DNA of 64,000 nt from Porticoccus sp905181945 (lineage in GTDB: Bacteria > Pseudomonadota > Gammaproteobacteria > Pseudomonadales > Porticoccaceae): positions 868,001 through 932,000 of the forward strand of contig NZ_CP159825.1 in NCBI RefSeq assembly GCF_047729555.1, read 5' to 3'. The notes beneath the pieces are model-generated. The model was not told where the DNA came from. It did not search any database and saw nothing but the letters and a program-made list of their open reading frames with translations. Of this stretch, positions 1 through 8,638 are shown piece after piece. Numbering within the stretch: the stretch's first letter is position 1; the number at the start of each line of letters is the position of its first letter. Both the position numbers and the translations under genes were made by a program.

Positions 1-26
1 GTTATAGTCTCTAGCGGTTTTTTCAT
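1..26 (-). CDS. Start of a gene running off the left edge (partial)
   Basis: An ATG at 24-26 opens a minus-strand frame, MKKPLETI, that continues beyond the window. It lies 10 bases after the stop of the 52-residue gene, so it could be the next gene of the same transcript. Too little is visible to name a product. Confidence 0.3.
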
Positions 27-36
27 CTTTTAACCC

Positions 37-195
37 TTATCCTTTTTGGCTGGCTTCCAGAGCTCGCCTTAAGTAAACTAAGTCCCTTTCAGCGGCATTA
101 ACTTCATCCCAGAGGATGTCATCTTCACTGAGCAGGGCTTCTTTTGTAGCCTCCAGCTTGAGTATTTCTTTTTTTGTTGAGGATTCAGTAGTCAT
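37..195 (-). CDS. Small charged protein, 52 aa, unknown function
   Basis: A 52-residue frame beginning MTTESSTKKE and ending EASQKG. A strong GGAGG ribosome site lies about 10 bases before the ATG, which makes the start convincing despite the small size. The product is highly charged (Glu, Lys, Asp, Arg), predicted largely helical, with no membrane segment or signal peptide. It follows the dehydrogenase-like gene at 252-1274 on the same strand after a 56-base gap and may be cotranscribed with it. I do not recognise a family. Confidence 0.55.
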   Translation of the reverse strand: MTTESSTKKEILKLEATKEALLSEDDILWDEVNAAERDLVYLRRALEASQKG

Positions 196-251
196 CGTTT
201 TGTGGCCTCCGTCAATAAAAACTCATATCTTCCGACCCCCAGCCAACCCTG

Positions 252-1274
252 TCAGGATAAGTAGGTTTCCAAGCTGAATGCCCGATAGCGCAGCCGGGGT
301 AATTTCTCGGCAGTGATAAAACCGGGCTGGGCGTTAATCACATCGGGAATCCTATTGACCAGCTGGGTGCAGGTGGTCATTGCAGTGGGGACAGCCCCAT
401 TGGACAGCTCAACGTCGGGCTCCCCCGCTATTTTCCAGTGGTTCATGTCAGTCTGATCAAGCCGATACACACAACCGGTCATTTCGAATACAAAACTCGG
501 CCCTTCACTAGTTTTAATTTCATCGATATCGGTAAAACCAAGAACATCGCCAACGGCAACCGTGATTCCCAACGAGGCGACTGGTAGAGGTTCAATCGCT
601 AATACCGGCTGCGACGTCGTCGTAACCGATATAGGCGTCAGCCCAGTATCTGCCACTAGTGCATCCAACACGTTACGACCAAAGGTGGGTGGACGTGAAG
701 CGGACTCCAGCCAGGTGCTGAACTGCTCCGTAGTGGTTCCAACCTGTTGCTCGCGAGCCAATTCGGGACCATAATCATCGACATTCCAGCTAGCCTGCCC
801 CAGCACGTTGTTTATATGATGAGTCGTACCCATCAGCATACTTACCATATTGAGCCAATAGCTATCTTGATGGCCGGAACCCGTCAAAGTCACACCGGTG
901 CGTTTGGCGATCTCATCGAGTTCCGCAGTAATTTCCGGCGAAGTCTTCCACGGGTACAGTGCTTCTTCAGACAGTGTCACCGCATTGACGCCGTGCTCAG
1001 CACATAGGCGAAGCTGCTCCTGTGCATCGGACATATAGCTGTTGACAGCAATGACTGCGATATCGGCCCCACGACTCAACACCTCTGCTGCATCATTGCT
1101 TACGGCAACTCCCAATTGGCGCCCGAGGTCGGTGAGCTCCCCTAAATCCTTGCCGACTTTTGCCGGGCTACGGGAAATAGCTCCAATAATCTCGACTCCC
1201 TTGTCGAGCAACATACGGGTAATGATCGAGTTCATTGTCCCAACACCATAGACCACAGCTTTGATTTTTTTCAT
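252..1274 (-). CDS. Dihydrodipicolinate reductase-like NAD(P)-dependent dehydrogenase
   Basis: A 340-residue cytoplasmic protein starting MKKIKAVVYGVG. The N-terminus is a Rossmann fold (beta strand, then a G-rich turn at residues 10-12, then a helix), as in the dihydrodipicolinate reductase N-terminal family. Its length fits the 2,4-diaminopentanoate dehydrogenase-like members better than DapB (about 270 aa). The motif GSGHQD near residue 133 lies where that family places its substrate-side loop. True DapB motifs are not evident, so a role in lysine synthesis is unlikely; oxidation or reduction of another amino or keto acid is a reasonable inference. Its G+C content looks higher than that of nearby island genes. 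Confidence 0.7.
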   Translation of the reverse strand: MKKIKAVVYGVGTMNSIITRMLLDKGVEIIGAISRSPAKVGKDLGELTDLGRQLGVAVSNDAAEVLSRGADIAVIAVNSYMSDAQEQLRLCAEHGVNAVTLSEEALYPWKTSPEITAELDEIAKRTGVTLTGSGHQDSYWLNMVSMLMGTTHHINNVLGQASWNVDDYGPELAREQQVGTTTEQFSTWLESASRPPTFGRNVLDALVADTGLTPISVTTTSQPVLAIEPLPVASLGITVAVGDVLGFTDIDEIKTSEGPSFVFEMTGCVYRLDQTDMNHWKIAGEPDVELSNGAVPTAMTTCTQLVNRIPDVINAQPGFITAEKLPRLRYRAFSLETYLS

Positions 1275-1689
1275 GGATACTATCCTCTTGTTATTATCGT
1301 GCTCAATTGCATCGGCATATAATCGATATAGTACTGCTACAGTATAGGACAGCTCAAGAGCAGGTGGTAATCCCGATTCCTGAAAACCACACCTTATGTT
1401 TCACATAAAAAATAAAAAAAGGGTAGCAGCCTGTTTTAGTAATGTTTAGGTTAGCATCTAAGTTCAAAATATTAATATTTTATGGACAATTCTATGACTT
1501 TTTCAGGTGGAAAAAAGCGGCGAAAAAAGAAACAAAACTTGATGATTTTGACTTGGGGCTCTGGAATAAATTCTTTTAATTGATAAAGAATAGAAGATAA
1601 CATAATGGACATTAATTTTACTTTGCAGATACTCCGCCTAACGCTATTTTTTAGCTGACTAGCAATGGTGTTGGAAGAAAAATAAAGGC
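1275..1689. other. Intergenic stretch with a possible operator
   Basis: No convincing gene lies here. The inverted repeat TACTGCTACAGTA at 1332-1344, about 60 bases upstream of the minus-strand gene ending at 1274, could be an operator for that gene; this is inference from symmetry alone. A 33-codon plus-strand frame at 1482-1583 has no ribosome site and is not called. The rest is A/T-rich. Confidence 0.4.
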
Positions 1690-2148
1690 CTATGATGCTT
1701 TTTCTTGAACGATGAATTTCCCAACAGCAACCCCGGTCACTTCAACTAGGGTGCCTGCTGACAATTCTTGTTGGCTGCTAAGATTCCAATCGATACCTGA
1801 ATAACGGTATGTAGGGTTTTTGGTCATAGACACAGCGTCATTTAAAATAAAACTATGTCCAACTAAATCATTCGTAACTTTCTTACTTTCAACGTTACCT
1901 TGCATGGACTTTAACGGGCGCCACAAAAGCATGGCCGATAAGGCTGTTAATACTCCCACGCTGGATAATGCACTGAGCATTGAATCGGGGACAACACCAA
2001 CGATCATAAGCACCCCTGCTGCCACCGCTGCAAGACCAACAAAAAACAAAACGAAGGTTGAGAAACCCAAAACCACAACTTCGATAACAAGCAATGCCAA
2101 GCCAGCTATAATCAAACTTTCAGACAAATTACTGCTGATCCAATTCAT
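1690..2148 (-). CDS. NfeD-like membrane protein
   Basis: A 152-residue protein with two or three hydrophobic segments in the first 75 residues, followed by a soluble C-terminal domain of about 70 residues of the NfeD OB-fold type (GTLVEVTGVAVGKFIV). NfeD1b proteins are obligate companions of SPFH/stomatin proteins and are thought to help membrane microdomain organisation or protease-linked quality control. The gene begins 3 bases after the stop of the SPFH gene on the same strand, exactly the known pairing, so co-expression and a shared complex are likely. Confidence 0.85.
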   Translation of the reverse strand: MNWISSNLSESLIIAGLALLVIEVVVLGFSTFVLFFVGLAAVAAGVLMIVGVVPDSMLSALSSVGVLTALSAMLLWRPLKSMQGNVESKKVTNDLVGHSFILNDAVSMTKNPTYRYSGIDWNLSSQQELSAGTLVEVTGVAVGKFIVQEKAS

Positions 2149-2151
2149 TTT

Positions 2152-3096
2152 TTAGCTCGCAACATTCTTATTAAGCGTGCTTATAATCGTCATTGCTTGA
2201 GTAACCATGCTGGCCGCATCAGTACCGTTATCGGGCAATAAAACTACTGAAGACTCTTTCGCTATAGCAAGTTTAGCTTCAATTGCTTTGGTCGCCAAAT
2301 CAAGTTGTACTGCCTTCTGACCCTCTTCAGTTGCCGCTGCTTGACCCACTTGTCTAAGAGATTCTGCTTGAGCTGATGCAACAGCCACAATCGCCTTAGC
2401 CTCACCTTCTGCACGTAAAACCTGCTCCTCCCTTTCTGCTTCGGCTGCTAGCACTACCGATGCTTTTGCACCCTCAGCTCGGTTAATAGCTGATTGTCTA
2501 TCACCTTCTGACTCCAGTATTTGGGCACGTTTCACCCGCTCGGCTTTCATCTGTGCTTCCATGGCTTCCATAACTGACTGAGGCGGCACAATGTCTTTTA
2601 TTTCATAACGAAGTACTTGAATACCCCATGGACCTGCAGCCTCATTAATCGCAGCTACAATATTGGTGTTTAATATGTCGCGCTCTTCAAACGTTTTATC
2701 AAGCTCCATTTTACCCAGCTCAGAACGCATCGTAGTTTGAGCCAGCTGAGTTACAGCAAACACATAATCATCTATGCCATAAGTCGCTTTATATGGATCA
2801 AGCACACGAAAATAAAGTACGCCGTCTACAGACAAGGAAATATTATCTTTCGTAATAGCGCTTTGCTCCGGCACGTCGACGGCTTTTTCTTTAAGAGAAC
2901 GATCAGCAGAAATGCGATCAATAAAGGGCAGGATAAAATTTAATCCAGCTTCTTTTGTGGACTGATATTTACCAAAACGTTCGATCACATAAGCACGATT
3001 TTGCGGAACGAATTTAATTGAGCTTTTAAGTCCAATTACAATTAAAACCAATACAAGTGTTTGCGTGGTTAATAAATATTCAAATACAATGCCCAT
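2152..3096 (-). CDS. SPFH/stomatin (paraslipin, QmcA-type) membrane protein
   Basis: A 314-residue protein. Residues 5-25 form one hydrophobic anchor. The SPFH (band 7) domain follows (FVPQNRAYVIERFGKYQ, then the NISLSVDGVLYFRV core). From about residue 180 there is an Ala/Glu-rich coiled coil (AEGAKASVVLAAEAEREEQ). Such proteins oligomerise in the inner membrane and regulate membrane proteases or microdomains. Length and layout match QmcA/YbbK. It forms a two-gene unit with the NfeD gene downstream. Confidence 0.88.
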   Translation of the reverse strand: MGIVFEYLLTTQTLVLVLIVIGLKSSIKFVPQNRAYVIERFGKYQSTKEAGLNFILPFIDRISADRSLKEKAVDVPEQSAITKDNISLSVDGVLYFRVLDPYKATYGIDDYVFAVTQLAQTTMRSELGKMELDKTFEERDILNTNIVAAINEAAGPWGIQVLRYEIKDIVPPQSVMEAMEAQMKAERVKRAQILESEGDRQSAINRAEGAKASVVLAAEAEREEQVLRAEGEAKAIVAVASAQAESLRQVGQAAATEEGQKAVQLDLATKAIEAKLAIAKESSVVLLPDNGTDAASMVTQAMTIISTLNKNVAS

Positions 3097-3324
3097 TATT
3101 TTCTTCCTCGATGTTTTGCTAATTTAATACATAAATTTTAATTAATAGATACGGCCTAATTGCTATTATCATTTAAAAAGCCCCAATCTTTCAATAAATA
3201 CGATTCACAGCGCACTTATTTTAAAATATGTCCAAAAGGTTTTGACGACGTACGCCCAGCCCAATCACCCAAAATATAAAATCAGTCTATAAGTGGGCAT
3301 CTATATTAGAAGCGGCTTATAGGA

Positions 3325-3504
3325 TTACTTCTTCTCACTCTTCCAAGTTCCACCATATTGATACGCTTCTTTATGCCTTGATTTAACGTCGGTCAGGCAC
3401 TTCCTGCAATGAAACACCCAATCTTTCAAACCTTGGTATCGACACCGATACAGTATCTCCTTTGCATCCTTGCAGACAGAACAATCTTTAGTTCTAACTC
3501 TCAT
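3325..3504 (-). CDS. Small Cys-rich (zinc-finger-like) protein, 59 aa
   Basis: The start MRVRTKDCSVCK is chosen over an upstream in-frame start because homology with the copy at 10912-11091 begins here. Two CxxC pairs (CSVC and CRKC) separated by about 30 residues suggest one bound zinc. The C-terminus is basic (TWKSEKK). Function is unknown; the pattern would fit a nucleic-acid-binding or regulatory micro-protein. The copy at 10.9 kb carries a nonsense mutation, so this is the intact member of the pair. Confidence 0.6.
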   Translation of the reverse strand: MRVRTKDCSVCKDAKEILYRCRYQGLKDWVFHCRKCLTDVKSRHKEAYQYGGTWKSEKK

Positions 3505-3688
3505 GAAAATACACCATAACCAAGAAATCATAAAAAACTACAATTCACAAATCACAGCACCAGGTCCCACGCAACCAGAACAAGCGCCTAAAAAAGTGTG
3601 GCCTTGGCCAATTATAGAGATGCCGGGCGGAACAGCCAGTAGTGCTCGCGGCTCTAACCTTGCCTCTGTTTTTTTGGCTTACTCTTCG

Positions 3689-4321
3689 TTATTTAGACAC
3701 GTCTACATAACGTAAGTACGGCAGAATTTCATCAAAACCTTGTGGAAACTTCTGCGACGCATCAGCATTGCTAACTGTCGGTGGAATGATGACTTTGTCG
3801 CCTGCCTGCCATTCTACTGGTGTCGCAATGCCATGTTTGTCACCAATTTGAAGTGCATCGATGACACGTAAGATTTCATCAAAATTACGACCCACTGCCA
3901 TTGGATAAGTCATCGTTAAACGAATTTTGTGTTCTGGATCGATAATAAAGATAGAGCGTACTGTCGCTGTACTGCTTTCTGATGGATGAATCATGTCATA
4001 AAGCTCTGCAATTTTTCTATCGACATCAGCAATAATCGGGAATTTAAGTGATGTGTTTTGCGTTGCATTCACATCTTTAGTCCAGCCTAAATGTTCTTCA
4101 ACAGTATCTGTCGAAAGACCTAGTGGTGCACAATTACGTGCTTCAAATTCTGGTGCTAGTTGGGCTGTTCTACCCATTTCTGTCGTACAAACAGGGGTGT
4201 AATCTGCTGGGTGACTAAAGAAAAAAACCCATTTACCTTTTGCCCAATCATGAAAGTTAATTTCACCAGCTGTTGTTGCAATGGTGAAATTGGGTGCTGT
4301 GTCGCCAATACGTAGTGCCAT
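3689..4321 (-). CDS. 1-Cys peroxiredoxin (Prx6 type)
   Basis: A 210-residue thioredoxin-fold peroxidase that reduces H2O2 and organic hydroperoxides in the cytoplasm. The peroxidatic cysteine is Cys45 in the motif PADYTPVCTTEMG. The conserved Arg lies in ATVRSIFIIDPE, and the Prx6-specific C-terminal arm (GVEWQAGDKVIIPP-like) is present. The family length is 210-220, so the gene is complete. It stands alone: the downstream Cys-rich gene starts 184 bases away and the upstream SelO gene ends 126 bases away. Confidence 0.93.
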   Translation of the reverse strand: MALRIGDTAPNFTIATTAGEINFHDWAKGKWVFFFSHPADYTPVCTTEMGRTAQLAPEFEARNCAPLGLSTDTVEEHLGWTKDVNATQNTSLKFPIIADVDRKIAELYDMIHPSESSTATVRSIFIIDPEHKIRLTMTYPMAVGRNFDEILRVIDALQIGDKHGIATPVEWQAGDKVIIPPTVSNADASQKFPQGFDEILPYLRYVDVSK

Positions 4322-4447
4322 TATTATATTCCTTGTATAAGTTAATATTTGTCATACTGTGAAGTACTCAAAGAGTGCCTTTGCGCTCATCACCGGTTCG
4401 GTTTTGGCACACGTAGGCCGCAAGCTGGCCAATCAGTTTTCGAAAAA

Positions 4448-6199
4448 TCATGACGAGCAGCTCATATACGATAATCCCCCGATTTCAAAGAACTCAGACG
4501 GTTTGGGCCTATAGTATTTCTCCTCCACCTCCTTCGACTGCTCGGCGTAGGGCTGCGTCATGACTTCCTGCAGCTCTCGAATTAGAGAGTAGCTCCCCGC
4601 AGTCGCCTGGCTGTACGCAGGCACAACGAACCATTCTCGCAAAGTGTATTTTGGGTTGACGAGTTTCATCTGCCTAGAAAGCTCGTCACGGGAAGGGGGC
4701 TGCGCAGTATTCGCGTCGGTCGTACTGGCGCTGACTATAAGAGATTTCCATTTTTCGAGCCACTCTGACCAGCGCTTATCCATCTCTTCGGAGTCATCGT
4801 AGAAGCTTTTTTTGAGTGGCCCAATGTCGTCGGGTACCATCGAGAGCTCGCGGAAGAAGAGAGTGTAATCGACAGGAGTTTGCACCATGAGCGTTTCGAG
4901 CTCACTGAACAACGCCACGTGAAAAGTGCCGAGTCCAAGTTTGGCAGCCCACATTTTCTCCATTTGCACTTGCATCACTGTCGCAAAGCCACTTCGAATC
5001 TCGTCAAGCTGTCGCAGATAGTCCTGATGCGATGTCAGTGATGCCAGCAAGGGCCACAACGCCGTACAAAACATGTGAAAGTTGCGTTCCGCTGCCACGG
5101 CTTGATTCAGAAACGCGAAGTGATGTCCGCCACCCGTCCATGGCTGGTAGTGCGGGTTAAACACATCGCAGAATCCGAATGGACCGTAGTCGAGCGTGAA
5201 GCCACCGACCGCGCAGTTGTCACTGTTGAAGTTGCCCTGACAGTAGCCGACGCGGATCCAATTCGCCACAAGCGACGTCAGGCGACTGCGGAACTCACGC
5301 GCGAGTAACACCAGTTTTTCGGCAGTGTTTAGTTTCTTATCGATGACGTCAGCGTACTCACGATCGATCAAATGCAACACAATCTGTTCAAGCTCTTCCA
5401 TCGCTTTCGGGTGTTCTTTCTTGCGCGCACGGCGACCGAAGAGCTCGAGTTGACCTACCCGAATGAACGACGGTGCGACGCGCGTCGAAATGGCGACTGC
5501 CTCTGATATAAGCATATCGGGATCCTGCGAGCGCGAGCTCTCCGAATACCACGGCCGCTTCACCTTCTCCGTTTTTGAAACGTATAAACTCAGAGATCGC
5601 GACGTTGGCACACCGAGCGCATGCATGTGCTCCTGCGCTAAGAACTCCCGAACACTTGAGCGCAGGACGGCGCGACCATCGGCACCGCGGCAGTATGGCG
5701 TCCGGCCTCCACCTTTTAGCTGCATTTCCCAGCGTCGACTGTTGATGACGGCCTCAAGCACGGAAACTGCGCGACCGTCGCCGTATCCGTTGCCGGTTTG
5801 GAACGGGCACTGTTGTATGTATTCGGTACCGAAGATGGACAATGCGTACCCACACGCCCAACCCACCTTGCGCATCGGCTTCGGAACGTGCGAGATGTCG
5901 CCGGAGAACATGCGGACGAAGTCGGCCGACTGAGCCATGCTGTCGGCGAAGCCAAGTTCGCGGAAAAAATTTTTGCTGTGAACGACGTACTCGGGGTCTT
6001 TGATTGGCGCGGGATTGATGGGGACATAGTGGCCCGTAAAAACTTGTCGTGGCGCATGATCGACTCCGTCTGCTTTTGCGTCAGGATCGCAGTTGAGCGT
6101 ATCCATCAGCGAGTAGTTTGCCAACTTTGCAAGATCGTCGAGCGTCGTGATGGTTGGGGAGGTTTCTTGGGGCAGTCGATTTTTCATAGGTCTACTCAT
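4448..6199 (-). CDS. selO: SelO family protein adenylyltransferase (YdiU)
   Basis: A 583-residue pseudokinase-fold AMPylase that transfers AMP from ATP to Ser/Thr/Tyr of target proteins, tied to redox stress in the known family. Signature stretches are QLKGGGRTPYCRGADGRAV near residue 161, the SSVREFLAQEHMHALG helix, NFNSDNCAVGG (the metal/active-site region, normally NTDN) and LDYGPFGF. The C-terminus ends MSCSS, the conserved Cys tail that carries selenocysteine in eukaryotes. The length is typical of the longer group. G+C content is clearly higher than in the flanking genes, suggesting separate acquisition. Confidence 0.92.
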   Translation of the reverse strand: MSRPMKNRLPQETSPTITTLDDLAKLANYSLMDTLNCDPDAKADGVDHAPRQVFTGHYVPINPAPIKDPEYVVHSKNFFRELGFADSMAQSADFVRMFSGDISHVPKPMRKVGWACGYALSIFGTEYIQQCPFQTGNGYGDGRAVSVLEAVINSRRWEMQLKGGGRTPYCRGADGRAVLRSSVREFLAQEHMHALGVPTSRSLSLYVSKTEKVKRPWYSESSRSQDPDMLISEAVAISTRVAPSFIRVGQLELFGRRARKKEHPKAMEELEQIVLHLIDREYADVIDKKLNTAEKLVLLAREFRSRLTSLVANWIRVGYCQGNFNSDNCAVGGFTLDYGPFGFCDVFNPHYQPWTGGGHHFAFLNQAVAAERNFHMFCTALWPLLASLTSHQDYLRQLDEIRSGFATVMQVQMEKMWAAKLGLGTFHVALFSELETLMVQTPVDYTLFFRELSMVPDDIGPLKKSFYDDSEEMDKRWSEWLEKWKSLIVSASTTDANTAQPPSRDELSRQMKLVNPKYTLREWFVVPAYSQATAGSYSLIRELQEVMTQPYAEQSKEVEEKYYRPKPSEFFEIGGLSYMSCSS

Positions 6200-6223
6200 C
6201 CTTGCTTACTGAAGGTGAATGAT

Positions 6224-6301
6224 ATGCTTGAACATCGCACCAAAAACTGTGTATTTGATCTTGAGTGTAAAAATCATGGCAAGGTCGTAAAGATTATCTA
6301 A
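6224..6301 (+). pseudogene. 5' fragment of the Cys-rich gene found at 28364
   Basis: The 25-codon frame MLEHRTKNCVFDLECKNHG is nearly identical to the first 18 residues of the intact gene at 28364-28645 (MLEHHIKNCVFDLECKKSW). The identity begins about 13 bases before the ATG (AGGTGAATGATATGC versus AGGCGAATGATATGC). Similarity stops after codon 18 and the frame terminates. This is the truncated remnant of a duplication between the island and this site. Confidence 0.7.
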
Positions 6302-6406
6302 CCATCTAATACACATCACCTCATAATTAGTAAAGTAACACAAGGAAAGGACCATATGAAAAGGTATCGGTTCAGAGTAAGATATTAACGTTTTTTAGTT
6401 GCGGTT

Positions 6407-7411
6407 TTAAGCATCGGAGCGAACGCAGCCCATGAGCTGTGCTTCCCATTTATCATTAACATTATCAGAAATAATTTCAACACGACTTTCTATGCAGTCA
6501 TCCAGTTCAATTTCTGTCAAGGTATCAGAGGTTAGATTGTAGCCAACTACACCTCTTTCAGTAATAAACACAGCTTTCATTCTTTCGGCGCTTATGCCAC
6601 TCAGAAACAAATATAATTCTTCATAATCAAACACACGGCTTGGTGAAAATCGCCAACCGATACTATGAAAACCTTCACCTTCATTGATGGCTTTAATATA
6701 ACCGCATTCGGGAATTGGAGCTTCGGATAATAAAGGTTTTGCTTCAGCCGAACTGTGAAGATGGCCCCTGACTGTCGCCGCCGTTTTTCCTTTTAAATGA
6801 TTAGGTGCTATTTCGCCATATTTCGTAAATATCGTTTGAGCTTCAGCAGCTCCATATTGCTTCACATAGCGCTCAAGTTTTATCTTGTCTTCGCCCTGAT
6901 ATAAGTCCAGTTTGTTACCGACAATAATATCTGCAATGGCAATTTGTTGATTAAACGTTTGGTGCTGGGTATAGCGTTCATCTGAGAGTTTGCGAGCATC
7001 AACCAAGGTCAATATTTTCTGTAAATCAAGAATTCCCCGGTAGTACTCCGCCGAAAGCACTTGCAACACTTCCTTGGGATGCCCAAGCCCAGTAGGCTCA
7101 ATCAACAAGCGATCCGGCCTAGCACGTGCAAGCAATTGGTTGAGTGCAATTTGCATCGGCAACCCTGCGGCGCAGCACATACATCCTCCGGGCACTTCAC
7201 GAATAAATACACCTTGCTTTTCACTATACTGACCTTCAAATAAGCTGCCATCTACACCGATCTCGCCAAATTCGTTTACCAAAACCGCCCAATGTTCATT
7301 CACGGGTTTAGACTTAAGGATATGAAATATAGCTGAGGTCTTTCCCACACCTAAAAAACCAGTAATTATATTTGTGGGGACTGCTGAAATTTTCTGTGGA
7401 TCAGACTTCAT
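6407..7411 (-). CDS. CobW/COG0523 family GTPase, metal chaperone
   Basis: A G3E-family P-loop GTPase of 334 residues from MKSDPQKIS. Seen: Walker A in GFLGVGKTSAIF; the metal-binding GGCMCC motif (CxCC type) after about residue 70; LLIEPTGLGHP as switch/Walker B; NKLD as base-recognition motif; and a CobW C-terminal domain from about residue 235. Family members insert or deliver zinc, cobalt or other metals to client enzymes. I chose MKSDP because homologues begin just before AVPTNIITGFLG. The longer frame back to 7450 overlaps the signal-peptide relic at 7401-7496. Substrate metal cannot be told. Confidence 0.85.
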   Translation of the reverse strand: MKSDPQKISAVPTNIITGFLGVGKTSAIFHILKSKPVNEHWAVLVNEFGEIGVDGSLFEGQYSEKQGVFIREVPGGCMCCAAGLPMQIALNQLLARARPDRLLIEPTGLGHPKEVLQVLSAEYYRGILDLQKILTLVDARKLSDERYTQHQTFNQQIAIADIIVGNKLDLYQGEDKIKLERYVKQYGAAEAQTIFTKYGEIAPNHLKGKTAATVRGHLHSSAEAKPLLSEAPIPECGYIKAINEGEGFHSIGWRFSPSRVFDYEELYLFLSGISAERMKAVFITERGVVGYNLTSDTLTEIELDDCIESRVEIISDNVNDKWEAQLMGCVRSDA

Positions 7412-7496
7412 TTGTATTGATAACATCTGGAAAATCAGTAGCAGCAGCATTGACTACAAAGAGTAACAGCAGTAATGGTGTGAGGAGTTTTTTCAT
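7401..7496 (-). pseudogene. Orphan leader and signal peptide abutting the CobW gene
   Basis: An ATG at 7494-7496 opens MKKLLTPLLLLLFVVNAAA, a textbook signal peptide. The frame ends at codon 32, inside the first codons of the CobW gene in another frame. The peptide and its upstream bases match the leader and signal module of the exported proteins at 19-27 kb. The mature part is missing, so this is a truncated exported-protein gene whose 3' end was lost at the junction with CobW. It may still drive transcription of CobW; that is inference. Confidence 0.6.
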
Positions 7497-7532
7497 TTCG
7501 TATTAACCATTATTCTTTCGTAGGCAAGCTAA

Positions 7533-8348
7533 TTAAAATTTGTATTGTAAGCCAATCATCAGTTCTTGGGTTTTGATTTCACCGCCGTTATGTTCTTTAG
7601 TTAGGGCACTCCGTACTCCATTATTGGAAAGGTTTTTACCTGACTTGAATCTACCTAAATCAACATACTGGTAACTAATATCAATAGATAACTTTTTTGT
7701 TAGACTTACCAATGTTCCTGCTGCAAATTTGTAAGCGAACTGTGATAGTTTGTCTCCATCAATAAAAACAGTACCACCAGTCGATGTTTCAGTAACTGTA
7801 CCCAATTCATTTCTTGAAATACCAATACCTCCACCTAAATAAGGTGTTACTGATGTATTACTGATGACAAAGGATTCAAAATCATAAAAACCATTAATAA
7901 ATACACTTTTTGTATCTATGTCTGCTTTATCTCTTACCCCTTTTGAAACCGAGGGTTCGCTAGTGAATTTGGCATCGTATTCTAACTCATCTCTTTGTGA
8001 GAACTCTAACTCAAGCCTAAAGTTATTGTTTATACGTTTACCTACACTTAACCCAAAAACATGTCCAGTACCTAAGTTGCTATCCTTAATATCATATTCA
8101 CCACCGCCAGCATCGCCATGCATCTCTCCTGCATCCCTTGATTCTGAGACACCGCCTTTGACTGTGATATAAAAACCCTTAAAGCCATCACTTAATTTCA
8201 TTTCTTTTTGTGAAGTTGAATTAGCTAGAGCAGCTGTTGGAGTAGCAGCAGGTGAGATGCTTGGGTCATCATAACTTCCTCCGCCTGCTAGAGCTAAACT
8301 TGCAGATGAAGCAGTTAAAAGGAGCAATAATATTTTACTTAGTTTCAT
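7533..8348 (-). CDS. Outer-membrane beta-barrel protein
   Basis: A 271-residue protein with signal peptide MKLSKILLLLLTASSASLALA followed by GGGSYDD. A low-complexity linker leads into alternating amphipathic strands, several with Gly/aromatic turns (FYITVKGGVSES, PYLGGGIGISRNE, DISYQYVDLGRF), and the protein ends in the aromatic GLQYKF expected for BAM recognition. Size and layout resemble the eight-stranded Opa/OmpW-like porin families; I cannot assign a precise one. It lies just left of the att-like site at 8440-8501. Confidence 0.78.
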   Translation of the reverse strand: MKLSKILLLLLTASSASLALAGGGSYDDPSISPAATPTAALANSTSQKEMKLSDGFKGFYITVKGGVSESRDAGEMHGDAGGGEYDIKDSNLGTGHVFGLSVGKRINNNFRLELEFSQRDELEYDAKFTSEPSVSKGVRDKADIDTKSVFINGFYDFESFVISNTSVTPYLGGGIGISRNELGTVTETSTGGTVFIDGDKLSQFAYKFAAGTLVSLTKKLSIDISYQYVDLGRFKSGKNLSNNGVRSALTKEHNGGEIKTQELMIGLQYKF

Positions 8349-8439
8349 TGTTTTATGTGCCTTCAGTAAATTTTCGCGAATTATGGCTTAGTTTGATTTT
8401 GAGGTATAAAGATTTGATTTTTTTAATACAAAAAGCTAA

Positions 8440-8501
8440 GTCTACTAAAGGACCATATGGACAGGTTTGGACTAGGGAAAAACTTAGGATGGCGCCCGGA
8501 G
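8440..8501. repeat. att-like site, copy of the tRNA-Leu-proximal junction
   Basis: A 62-base stretch matches 31953-32014 at about 53 positions: ACTAAAGGACC, TATGGAC, GGTTTGGACTAGGG, then ATGG(C/T)GCCCGGAG, which is the 3' end of tRNA-Leu. Homology extends through the arm on the integrase side of the tRNA, not only the core. It therefore looks like the right (integrase-side) end of another element of the same family that has lost its integrase. Confidence 0.7.
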
Positions 8502-8511
8502 GTTGAGCAAC

Positions 8512-8619
8512 ATGAATAGCCCTATTGGAGGAAATATCAAGGCAACTTATGTCAATTGCGTAGAATGCAATAAGTCATTTGCCTATACTTCAAATAAAAC
8601 GGTAATAACTCTTTTTTAG
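8512..8619 (+). CDS. Possible 35-aa peptide with a CxxC pair
   Basis: The frame MNSPIGGNIK...NCVECNKSF has a good GGAGG ribosome site ending 9 bases before the ATG; that GGAGG is contributed by the end of the att-like site. CVEC could be half of a zinc ribbon. It ends early, so it may be the start of a truncated gene. Short, with no recognisable family. Confidence 0.25.
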   Translation: MNSPIGGNIKATYVNCVECNKSFAYTSNKTVITLF

Positions 8620-8638
8620 AGAGCATACACAATCTTTT

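Noticed and set aside
1402..1430. Similarity to the 3' end of the MORN gene at 28642 (AAAAAAGGGTAGCAG)
   Set aside because: Mostly an A run plus a 9-base match; too short to claim a relic.
1482..1583. Plus-strand 33-codon basic frame
   Set aside because: No ribosome site; A/G-rich sequence that gives Lys/Arg by composition.
3470..3715. Plus-strand proline-rich frame of 81 codons
   Set aside because: No ribosome site, it overlaps the Cys-rich gene and the peroxiredoxin end, and no family is known.
5798..6301. Long plus-strand frame opposite selO
   Set aside because: It is the antisense of the SelO gene, whose motifs are clear. Only the last 78 bases (6224-6301) are a real relic of another gene.
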